From the NCBI GenBank assembly GCA_025350175.1, contig JANXYF010000199.1:1-11189 (forward strand): 11,189 bases of DNA. The letters are read 5' to 3'. Under the pieces are notes generated by a model that made no database searches, had not been told where the DNA came from, and was given only the letters and a program-made list of their open reading frames with translations. How positions within the stretch are numbered: the first letter of the stretch is position 1; each line of letters opens with the position of its first letter. Positions 1-5,186 of this stretch are shown piece after piece. The DNA comes from Nitrosopumilales archaeon. GTDB taxonomy: Archaea > Thermoproteota > Nitrososphaeria > Nitrososphaerales > Nitrosopumilaceae. A program made the translations under genes and the position numbers.

Positions 1-10
1 TATAACACGA

Positions 11-235
11 CTAGGGTCCAGATTCTGCGGATTCTCCAGATGGTGCAGATCCTGATTTGACTGGTCCTGTAGAGGCTACGGTTGTCTTGTTCTCTTGAAG
101 ATTTAGAGCCTTTTCGGTATGTTCCTCACCAGGTAATGCTAATGCCTTGTCTCCCAAGATGGTCTTGGCACCTACCACTGCAACAGCAATTGCAATAACA
201 GCAATAGCAATGCCAACTAGAATTTTTTTATTCAT
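11..235 (-). CDS. Small membrane-anchored or exported peptide, function unknown
   Basis: A 74-residue protein with a short basic N-terminus (MNKK), one strongly hydrophobic helix at about residues 5-27, and a polar tail ending in a low-complexity Gly/Ser/Pro/Glu stretch (about 58-74). This is the layout of a single-pass anchor or uncleaved signal peptide with an exposed tail. An N-glycosylation sequon (N49-K-T) lies in the predicted outside part. The ATG at 235 is supported by a TATA-like GTTATAAT (256-263, minus strand) about 28 bp upstream, which suggests a leaderless transcript. No catalytic motif is visible and I do not recognise the family. A long inverted repeat lies directly upstream of the TATA box, so the gene is probably regulated. 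Confidence 0.65.
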   Translation of the reverse strand: MNKKILVGIAIAVIAIAVAVVGAKTILGDKALALPGEEHTEKALNLQENKTTVASTGPVKSGSAPSGESAESGP

Positions 236-255
236 GCCAGTTTTCTCTTTTGCAG

Positions 256-263
256 GTTATAAT
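256..263 (-). promoter_or_regulatory. TATA-like box for the small anchored peptide
   Basis: Read on the minus strand this is ATTATAAC, about 28 bp before the ATG at 235. That spacing fits an archaeal leaderless promoter. The inverted repeat at 264-303 abuts its upstream side, where an activator or repressor could act. Confidence 0.45.
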
Positions 264-303
264 GTCTAGTTACCATTTCCATTTACGGGAATGGTAGTTA
301 GAC
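264..303 (+). repeat. Long inverted repeat upstream of the small anchored peptide
   Basis: Arms 264-280 and 287-303 flank the loop ATTTAC. On DNA, 14 of 17 positions pair. As + strand RNA all 17 pair, because the three exceptions are G-U wobbles (269-298, 270-297, 278-289). It lies between the minus-strand TATA box and a direct repeat shared with the next gene. It could be an operator dyad or an RNA hairpin; there is no T tract, so it is not a classical terminator. Confidence 0.6.
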
Positions 304-311
304 AATTAAAT
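271..311 (+). repeat. Diverged direct repeat, copy 1 (operator-like)
   Basis: It aligns without gaps to 484-524 with 31 of 41 positions identical; nine of the ten differences are transitions. The last 17 bases (TAGTTAGACAATTAAAT, 295-311) are identical in both. It contains dyad half-sites TACCATT and AATGGTA. It lies upstream of the minus-strand gene at 11-235. Confidence 0.6.
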
Positions 312-467
312 GACAAATGCCAATTATACATGATGAAGTGGCAGAATGGGAAAATGATTTTGTCTGAACCCCTGCAAGGGTATATGTTGTTGTTTGTCTC
401 CCATCTGTCACCCACTCCCCAAAACAAATAAACGAAATTATTTTCAACAAGTAAACTATGTTACAGA

Positions 468-478
468 TTTTATAAAAA
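468..478 (+). promoter_or_regulatory. TATA-like box for the four-helix membrane protein
   Basis: TTTTATAAAAA, about 68-78 bp before the ATG at 546. Transcription would start near 500, leaving a leader of about 45 nt. The second copy of the operator-like repeat (484-524) would then straddle the start point, a position where a bound protein would block transcription. Confidence 0.45.
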
Positions 479-483
479 AACTG

Positions 484-524
484 TATCATTCTCGTTGATG
501 AAAACGATAGTTAGACAATTAAAT
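484..524 (+). repeat. Diverged direct repeat, copy 2 (operator-like)
   Basis: Second copy of the 41 bp element at 271-311. It has its own dyad: TATCATTCTC (484-493) faces GAAAACGATA (500-509) around a 6-base spacer, with 8 of 10 positions pairing. The dyad is kept while bases differ by transitions, which points to selection on the symmetrical site. The invariant 17 bases at 508-524 follow the right arm. Confidence 0.6.
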
Positions 525-545
525 ACCTAATACAAATTGCAGATA

Positions 546-956
546 ATGAAAAAATCAACACAACAATCTATCATGATAATTGTGATCCTAGTACTTGGAA
601 ACAGCGGAATATATTTTGTTACAGCATATTCACAAATGCAAGAATCAAGTAATCTTCCTAGTCAAATTCAGACAATGCTATTTGCAACTGCAGCAATTGT
701 GTATCTGCCACTAGGAATATGGATGATAAAGAACAACCTCCACAGCAGAGCTCCATATGTTATAGCAAGTTTGGTCTCAATAGCTTTGATTGGACTGTAT
801 GTCTTATCCAGAACTGTTAGCTTACCACTAGTAGGCATACAAGCGGATGTAGGTATTGTAGACATACTTGCCAAGATAACTCAGGGCTCTATAGTTGTGA
901 TATCTTTACTGCTGTTACAGAACTGGAAGAAGCAAAAGATAACAATCCAGCAATAA
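546..956 (+). CDS. Four-helix integral membrane protein, function unknown
   Basis: A 136-residue protein with four predicted transmembrane helices, at about residues 8-28, 43-61, 70-88 and 103-124, and a basic C-terminal tail (NWKKQK) expected in the cytoplasm. No charged or metal-binding motif in the helices suggests a transporter or enzyme, and I do not recognise a family. I prefer the ATG at 546 to the in-frame TTG at 537, since MKKS followed by a helix is a normal membrane-protein start. The gene converges on the winged-helix regulator with 7 bp between stop codons. Its upstream region carries the dyad repeat also found before the gene at 11-235, so both may answer to the same regulator. 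Confidence 0.75.
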   Translation: MKKSTQQSIMIIVILVLGNSGIYFVTAYSQMQESSNLPSQIQTMLFATAAIVYLPLGIWMIKNNLHSRAPYVIASLVSIALIGLYVLSRTVSLPLVGIQADVGIVDILAKITQGSIVVISLLLLQNWKKQKITIQQ

Positions 957-963
957 AATCAAC

Positions 964-1305
964 TCATTTTTCTGAGAATTTTTCCCAAAGTCTTTGTATC
1001 TTTTCATCCATTGTAAATTTTTCAATTTTACAAGACATCTCACCGTCTCGAAACTTTACTTCTATTCCAGAGATTAGGCTCTTGTAGTAACTTTCATCAA
1101 GACCCTCAAGTGTACGGATGACCTTGGTCTTTTTTATGAGCACAAGAGTTTCCAGATTTTTTATCTTCCTATAGGTAGTTGATGCAGGGATGTCAAGTTT
1201 TGTAGATATTTCAAGGGCATTCAACTCATTTTTTGCAAGTATTGAGAGTATCTTTCTGCTATATTCATCTCCTAATATTGCTAGGATCTCATCATCATTT
1301 GTCAT
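964..1305 (-). CDS. Winged-helix transcriptional regulator (ArsR/TrmB-like DNA-binding domain)
   Basis: A 113-residue protein. Residues about 5-75 form a winged helix-turn-helix: a GDEYSRKILSIL helix, the LNALEISTKLDIPASTTYRK turn, and a KIKNLETLVLIKK segment that would be the end of the recognition helix and the start of the wing. A short C-terminal part (about 80-113) is charged and probably helical, suitable for dimerisation. No Cys pair or other metal site of the classical ArsR type is seen, so the signal is unknown. It is the second gene of an operon, starting 3 bp after the stop of the membrane protein at 1309-1578. A regulator paired with a small membrane partner suggests membrane-linked sensing. 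Its likely targets are the neighbouring dyads at 264-303, 484-509 and 1769-1788 (inference). Confidence 0.8.
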   Translation of the reverse strand: MTNDDEILAILGDEYSRKILSILAKNELNALEISTKLDIPASTTYRKIKNLETLVLIKKTKVIRTLEGLDESYYKSLISGIEVKFRDGEMSCKIEKFTMDEKIQRLWEKFSEK

Positions 1306-1308
1306 TTT

Positions 1309-1578
1309 CTAGCTTTTCTTGACTGCTATGATTAGTACAATGAATCCTGATATCTCAAATGCTTCTTCAATTATTTTTCCCACACTCTCGCCGGTAAATG
1401 CAAATATGTATTCAATGACAGTTTCTCCAAGGACCAACAGTGTAAATCCTATTACTAAAAGTGCCATTGGACGATACTTTGTTCTCTTGAACGCTCTTGT
1501 GGCAAAGAAAACGAGAATAAATCCTACTATGAGATGTATGGCAAGAAGTACATAATGAGTAATTGATGATTCAACCAT
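1309..1578 (-). CDS. Three-helix membrane protein, partner of the winged-helix regulator (DUF7521-like)
   Basis: An 89-residue protein with three hydrophobic segments at about residues 8-26, 37-55 and 70-87, and a basic loop (RAFKRTKYRP) after the first helix that orients it in the membrane. The last loop is acidic (about E62-E73). From memory, small three-helix proteins next to a winged-helix gene in archaea are called DUF7521; I could not check this. It is followed after 3 bp by the regulator, so the two are surely co-transcribed. The ATG at 1578 is 24 bp downstream of a TATA-like TAAATAT on the minus strand, again suggesting leaderless transcription. A plausible role is to sequester or modulate the regulator at the membrane, but nothing in the sequence proves it. 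Confidence 0.75.
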   Translation of the reverse strand: MVESSITHYVLLAIHLIVGFILVFFATRAFKRTKYRPMALLVIGFTLLVLGETVIEYIFAFTGESVGKIIEEAFEISGFIVLIIAVKKS

Positions 1579-1737
1579 GACTACATCATCTTACCATATT
1601 TAGCTCTAATAGATGTTTTTTCATGTAACAAATTCTTTTGACTTTTTGTTATTTCAAATGATTGATTGTATGCTAATTTTGTACCAATGATGACAACTGT
1701 AATTCCTGGAATGATTTTTTTGTTCACAGAAATTAAT

Positions 1738-1805
1738 TCTATATAACGCATAAGACACTACCTTCTATTATCATAAATGAAAATGATAGACATCATTATA
1801 ATATA
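1738..1805 (+). promoter_or_regulatory. Promoter region of the cupredoxin gene with two TATA-like boxes and a dyad
   Basis: TCTATATAACGC (1738-1749) and TTATAATATA (1796-1805) are both TATA-like. The distal box would give a leader of about 55 nt containing the ribosome-binding site AGGGTGAC (1807-1814). The proximal box lies about 27 bp before the TTG start and would give a leaderless message. Between them is a dyad, TATCAT (1769-1774) facing ATGATA (1783-1788). Its right half, GAAAATGATAG (1779-1789), matches the repeat at 500-510 in 10 of 11 positions. Confidence 0.45.
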
Positions 1806-1822
1806 CAGGGTGACAAAAATTC

Positions 1823-2314
1823 TTGTTGGCATCAAATAATGTAACTGTAATAATACTAGGCATATCTATTGCTGCAATTGCTATCTCTATTGCATTGTTT
1901 GCTATAACAATACCTCTCTTGACCTCACAGCATGAAAGCAACCAGAACGCTATTCAGCAAAACAGCGCTCAAACACCATATGCTGGAGTAAAGAAAGAAT
2001 TTTACATGTTTGATAGTGAAATACCTATTTTTAACGAGACCGAAATGGGAATGCCTCATGATACTTTTAGCATGCCTATCATGGCAGTCTTTAAAGGTGA
2101 TAAAGTGGTAATTCACTTCTTTAATGTTGAAGAACAAGGGGGAGATCCACATTCATTTACTATCTACAAGCCGTACAACATTAATGTCATTGTACATCCA
2201 CATGAGAACAAAACTATAACATTTGTTGCAAATACCACTGGAACATTTACTTATTTATGTACATTTCACCAACCCACAATGACAGGCCAGCTCATAGTTC
2301 AATCTCCTCCGTAG
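1823..2314 (+). CDS. Membrane-anchored cupredoxin (type 1 blue copper, plastocyanin-like)
   Basis: A 163-residue protein: one N-terminal transmembrane anchor (about residues 7-33), a polar linker, then a single cupredoxin beta-barrel (about 57-161) facing outside. The type 1 copper ligands are all present: H110 (GGDPHSF), C146 and H149 (YLCTFH), and axial M153 (PTM). Sequons at N71, N129 and N137 fit an exported glycoprotein. Such proteins are thought to replace cytochrome c as electron carriers in ammonia-oxidising archaea. The start is TTG at 1823 (or TTG at 1826): an in-frame stop lies at 1811-1813, no ATG precedes the anchor, and AGGGTGAC sits about 9 bp upstream. The physiological partner is unknown; no oxidase or amo gene is nearby. 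Confidence 0.9.
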   Translation: MLASNNVTVIILGISIAAIAISIALFAITIPLLTSQHESNQNAIQQNSAQTPYAGVKKEFYMFDSEIPIFNETEMGMPHDTFSMPIMAVFKGDKVVIHFFNVEEQGGDPHSFTIYKPYNINVIVHPHENKTITFVANTTGTFTYLCTFHQPTMTGQLIVQSPP

Positions 2315-2391
2315 ACATAAAACACATCGCAATTATGTAATGTGAAAAGTTATGATTTGTTGTAGATATTTTATTAATTTCTTTTTTGATT

Positions 2392-3441
2392 TTAGCGAAT
2401 ACAGACAGGATTACCAATGCAATGCAGGTGTGCCCCAGACAAATTAGCGCCGGTAAGGTCTGCTCCAGACAAATCAGCACCGGTAAAGTCCACATTAGTC
2501 AAGTCTGCATCATGAAGATCTGCACTACCTAAATCTGCATGATTTAGGTTTGCACCATTTAGGGTTGCATTTTCAAACCTTGCAAATCCAAGACCAGTAT
2601 TTTGCAATTGGGCACCTGAGAGATTTGCACCAGTAAATATTGCATTGTTGAGATCTGCACTTTTAAGATTAGTATTAGTCAGGTTAGCGTTAATCATGCT
2701 AGCATACTGAAGTACAGTATCTTCAAAGTTTGCACCTGAGAGATTTGCACCAGTAAAATTAACATTCTTAATTTCTGACAGATTAAAATTAGCTCCAGTC
2801 AATGTAGCATTCTTGAAACTGGCTCCAGTAATGGCACCATTAAAAAAATTACCTCCAGAGAGGTTAGCATCATCTAGATCAGCTGCAAGCAGGTTAATGA
2901 ATTTGCCACTTGCATTAATCATATTGGCACCTTTTAGGTTGGCTTCTGGAAAATCAGCATTTGTAATATCTACACTTTGTAGATTTGCTCCTGCTAGATT
3001 GGTACGAAATAGGTATGCTGTACGAAGATCTGCATGATTGAAATTAGTTCTAGCAAGATTTGCACCGGCCAAATTTGCATCATGTAACTTGGCATTGGAG
3101 AAATCACAGTCAGACCAGTTAACATGTGGAAATGTTCTATCTTGGCAGTTAGAAATCACTATCGGTTTTTTATCAATTCCCCATTTTTCAATATTTTTTG
3201 ATTCTCCATTAGATTCTAATTGTATCATGCCAATTTGAACGAGATATTTGAAAGCTTTTGTATATTCTTCATCATCAATTTGCCCTTGAGTCCAGTATTG
3301 TGTTCTAACCTTAAGCCACCAAGAAGGCATATGATCCTGATCATTAGACGCAGCAAATGCAGAAAGGCTTGAAGTTGAAAATATGCACAACACAGAGATC
3401 ATTCCTATTGTGGATACAATGAATTTTATTCTATTTGCCAT
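2392..3441 (-). CDS. Secreted pentapeptide-repeat protein
   Basis: A 349-residue exported protein. Residues 1-32 form a signal peptide (MANRIKF, hydrophobic core, SLSAFAAS). Residues about 38-75 hold the segment PSWWLKVR...GQIDDEEY...YLVQIG, a module I know from many thaumarchaeal exported proteins. From about residue 112 to 338 runs an almost unbroken series of A(D/N)LxG-type pentapeptides (ANLAG, ANLSG, ADLTG), roughly 45 repeats or 11 coils of a right-handed quadrilateral beta-helix. Two cysteines (C341, C347) near the C-terminus may form a disulfide. The start at 3441 is preferred over a longer reading from 3510: it opens the signal peptide and lies 28 bp after a TATA-like box. Pentapeptide helices can mimic DNA, but an extracellular one more likely serves a structural or surface role. 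Function unknown. Confidence 0.88.
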   Translation of the reverse strand: MANRIKFIVSTIGMISVLCIFSTSSLSAFAASNDQDHMPSWWLKVRTQYWTQGQIDDEEYTKAFKYLVQIGMIQLESNGESKNIEKWGIDKKPIVISNCQDRTFPHVNWSDCDFSNAKLHDANLAGANLARTNFNHADLRTAYLFRTNLAGANLQSVDITNADFPEANLKGANMINASGKFINLLAADLDDANLSGGNFFNGAITGASFKNATLTGANFNLSEIKNVNFTGANLSGANFEDTVLQYASMINANLTNTNLKSADLNNAIFTGANLSGAQLQNTGLGFARFENATLNGANLNHADLGSADLHDADLTNVDFTGADLSGADLTGANLSGAHLHCIGNPVCIR

Positions 3442-3459
3442 GATGTAGGTCCTAAGTTT

Positions 3460-3469
3460 GATAATAAAA
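3460..3469 (-). promoter_or_regulatory. TATA-like box for the pentapeptide-repeat gene
   Basis: TTTTATTATC on the minus strand, 19-28 bp before the ATG at 3441. The spacing predicts a leaderless message and argues against the longer upstream reading. Confidence 0.45.
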
Positions 3470-3527
3470 GACAACTCTTGATTGTCAAGGATGAGATGAT
3501 GACAATCCATATCACAATGAAATGATC

Positions 3528-3635
3528 TTAAACAAGATTATTTTTATCAAAGCAACTACAACGCTTGGACAAATGTCTATTGCAACCAATCAACTTGTGG
3601 TCTTTGCAGCCACAAAGGACGCACTTTTTTTCCAT
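3528..3635 (-). CDS. Candidate 35-residue cysteine-rich (zinc-binding?) small protein
   Basis: ATG at 3635 to TAA at 3528 encodes 35 residues with six cysteines and two histidines: C5, C8, C10, H13, C18, H21, C26 and C28 (CVLCGC near the start, CSC near the end). This density is far above chance for an AT-rich reading frame and is typical of small zinc-binding proteins or knuckles. A TATA-like TTTTATC lies about 25-31 bp before the ATG, consistent with a leaderless gene. It sits 9 bp after the stop of the doubtful ORF 3645-3896 and 86 bp before the pentapeptide gene on the same strand. I do not recognise a family. It could still be chance; conservation would decide. Confidence 0.4.
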   Translation of the reverse strand: MEKKCVLCGCKDHKLIGCNRHLSKRCSCFDKNNLV

Positions 3636-3644
3636 GTTGTTATA

Positions 3645-3896
3645 TTATTCTAGATTGCTGATAAAATCTTGCATTCTCTGCATGCTTTTAGAGTTTAACA
3701 TTAAATCTTGCAGATGATTCTCTTCTTTTACACATACTATGGATCTTTTCTGGAATTTTTCCTTTTTAATCAAATCACTCTTACATTTTGTTTCATTCAT
3801 GATATTTTTTATAACAAATCTGACAGTATTATCTTGCTGTTTTTTATTTTGAAAATACCTGCCTAAATTATGCCAAGATCTGCTATTACTGTACAT
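3645..3896 (-). CDS. Doubtful small hypothetical protein
   Basis: An open frame of 83 codons, rich in Lys, Gln and Ser, with no hydrophobic segment and no motif I recognise. The N-terminal third lies close to the promoter of the divergent zinc-ribbon gene and has no clear TATA box. A shorter version starting at the ATG at 3800 (51 residues) is equally possible. Its stop is 9 bp before the ATG of the cysteine-rich ORF, which would suit an operon if both are real. Because this stretch is AT-rich and the amino-acid mix is unremarkable, it may be non-coding. Confidence 0.25.
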   Translation of the reverse strand: MYSNSRSWHNLGRYFQNKKQQDNTVRFVIKNIMNETKCKSDLIKKEKFQKRSIVCVKEENHLQDLMLNSKSMQRMQDFISNLE

Positions 3897-3953
3897 AATT
3901 TTGTGCCTATTTCCATATGTACAGTTAATACCCAGTGGCTAACACCAGAAACC

Positions 3954-4094
3954 ATGTCGTCAATAGATAGAGAAATGTTTCCTACTACATGTGCAGACTG
4001 TAAAAAAGAAACACAGGTTCCTTTCAAACCAACAGAAGGCAGACCAGTATATTGCAAAGAATGTTTACCAAAACATCGCCCAGCACGCTTTTAA
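3954..4094 (+). CDS. CxxC-x17-CxxC zinc-ribbon mini-protein
   Basis: A 46-residue protein with one zinc ribbon: C13-x2-C16, then exactly 17 residues, then C34-x2-C37, enclosing the well-conserved QVPFKPTEGRPVYC core. From memory this is the small family named for that spacing (TIGR04272-like, 'CxxC-x17-CxxC'), found in archaea and in several bacterial phyla; it is presumed to bind zinc and perhaps nucleic acid. The basic C-terminus (KHRPARF) fits that idea. I chose the ATG at 3954, not an upstream start in the longer frame (3870), because the family begins close to the first CxxC. A TATA-like TTAATAC also lies 23-29 bp before this ATG. A terminator follows directly after the stop, so the gene is monocistronic. 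Confidence 0.85.
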   Translation: MSSIDREMFPTTCADCKKETQVPFKPTEGRPVYCKECLPKHRPARF

Positions 4095-4122
4095 GCTGAA
4101 AGACGCTTAAACAATTTTTTTT
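4091..4122 (+). terminator. Hairpin plus T-tract terminator after the zinc-ribbon gene
   Basis: TTAAGC (4091-4096) pairs with GCTTAA (4105-4110) around an 8-base loop and is followed by a run of eight T (4115-4122). The stem overlaps the TAA stop (4092-4094). Confidence 0.65.
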
Positions 4123-4230
4123 ATTTCAATCTTAAATTATATCATTATATACAAAACATGCCATATGCAAAAACCATAGATCTTTACTGTCTTGGCTGAT
4201 CAGGTTTCCATCTTGATATTTTAAAGCAAC

Positions 4231-4240
4231 TATAAATTAT
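4231..4240 (+). promoter_or_regulatory. TATA box of the etfBA-fixCX operon
   Basis: TATAAATTAT, preceded by an A-rich stretch (TTTAAAGCAAC) that could act as BRE. Transcription would begin near 4260, giving a leader of about 45 nt before the ATG at 4305. AAAGGCGGT (4294-4302) just before that ATG may be a ribosome-binding site. Nothing else was recognised between 4123 and 4304. Confidence 0.5.
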
Positions 4241-4304
4241 AGCGTTTTAATTTTTATGTTGTGTTCAAGAAACTCAATCACATCTTGCATATGAAAGGCG
4301 GTAA

Positions 4305-5186
4305 ATGTTGACACCTCTAAATATTGCAGTAATTGTCAAGTTAGAGCCGGACTTTTCTGAAGGAAACGTAAGTTACAATCCCGATGGAACACTTAATCGC
4401 GCCGAGACTAAAAATATTTTGGGTCCACATAGTGCACTTGCTGCAAGTGCTGCATTTTATTCAAAGGTAAGATACGGAGCACATATTTCAATTGGAACAA
4501 TGGGCCCTCCAAATGCCGATTTAATTCTTCAGAGTGCACAGCAGATATCTGATGCAGACGAGACTTTTCTTTTCAGCGATAGAATTTTTGCAGGTGCTGA
4601 TACTCTTGGCACTGCTGAATTACTAAAGACTGGAATTCTAAAGATGCGGGGAAAGATGGACATAGTATTTTCAGGACACAGAGCTTCTGATGGAGAGACT
4701 GGCCAAGTTGGACCGCAGACTGCATGGAAGCTTGGATTTACTTTTCTTGGAAACGTTATTGATTATGAGATAGATATGGAAAAGAGAATTGTGAGAGCAA
4801 AACGCTCAGTCCGACTACAAGGATTTTATGATATTGTAGAAGAGGTAGAAGCCCCACTGCCAGTCTTTATCGCAATCGACCCATCATACAAGCCTGTATT
4901 CAATACTGCTTCGCAAAGACTAGCTTGTGAAAAATATAAAAAAGAGGCAAATGACAGGGCACAAAATTTCAAACAAACTCTAAAAGTTTTCAATGCTGAA
5001 CAACTTGGAGCGGATCCAAAACTCATAGGACTAGCTGGTTCTCCAACTATTGTATTCAAAGTAGAAAAGATTCCAAAAGGAAAAGCTGGTAGACAGGCAG
5101 AGGTGGTTGATGGTTCTAGCAAGGAAGAGATGGTAAGAGTTGTTGCAAGACTTCGTCAAGCATTATCTACAATGGTGATAAAATGA
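4305..5186 (+). CDS. etfB: Electron transfer flavoprotein beta subunit (FixA family)
   Basis: A 293-residue protein forming the beta half of a heterodimeric electron transfer flavoprotein. Family landmarks occur in order: VKLEPD near the N-terminus, the MGP turn (residues 66-68), DRIFAGADTLGTAELL (92-107), the nucleotide-binding GHRASDGETGQVGPQTA segment (124-140), and the LAGSPTIVFK motif near residues 244-253. The AANH-type fold binds AMP, or a second FAD in bifurcating members. The last ~30 residues carry an extra Lys-rich segment before a helix that wraps onto the alpha subunit. It is the first gene of an operon whose other members are etfA and a FixC-FixX fusion, so FixA is a fair alternative name. 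ATG at 4305 is used; TTG at 4308 is a possible alternative. Confidence 0.92.
   Translation: MLTPLNIAVIVKLEPDFSEGNVSYNPDGTLNRAETKNILGPHSALAASAAFYSKVRYGAHISIGTMGPPNADLILQSAQQISDADETFLFSDRIFAGADTLGTAELLKTGILKMRGKMDIVFSGHRASDGETGQVGPQTAWKLGFTFLGNVIDYEIDMEKRIVRAKRSVRLQGFYDIVEEVEAPLPVFIAIDPSYKPVFNTASQRLACEKYKKEANDRAQNFKQTLKVFNAEQLGADPKLIGLAGSPTIVFKVEKIPKGKAGRQAEVVDGSSKEEMVRVVARLRQALSTMVIK

Noticed and set aside
330..367. Box C/D-like pair (ATGATGA at 330-336, CTGA at 364-367)
   Set aside because: No internal D' box is found, the C' box is poor, the spacing is too short for an archaeal C/D guide RNA, and there is no terminal stem.
298..489. Minus-strand 63-codon open frame between the first two genes
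   Set aside because: It overlaps the operator-like repeats at both ends and has no family resemblance. It lacks a sensible promoter, since its start lies inside the dyad of copy 2.
537..545. TTG start three codons upstream of the four-helix protein
   Set aside because: ATG at 546 directly precedes a normal basic N-terminus and helix; nothing favours the TTG.
1319..1555. + strand open frame opposite the three-helix membrane protein
   Set aside because: It is an antisense shadow with biased, low-complexity composition; the minus strand encodes a clear membrane protein in an operon.
2813..3238. Two + strand frames opposite the pentapeptide gene
   Set aside because: These arise from the antisense of regular pentapeptide codons, which avoids stops. 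The repeat protein on the minus strand is unambiguous.
3442..3510. 23-residue N-terminal extension of the pentapeptide protein
   Set aside because: It would hide the signal peptide, and a TATA-like box lies inside it at the right distance for a start at 3441.
3870..3953. 28-residue N-terminal extension of the zinc ribbon
   Set aside because: The family starts near the first CxxC, and the TATA-like sequence before 3954 would lie inside the extension.
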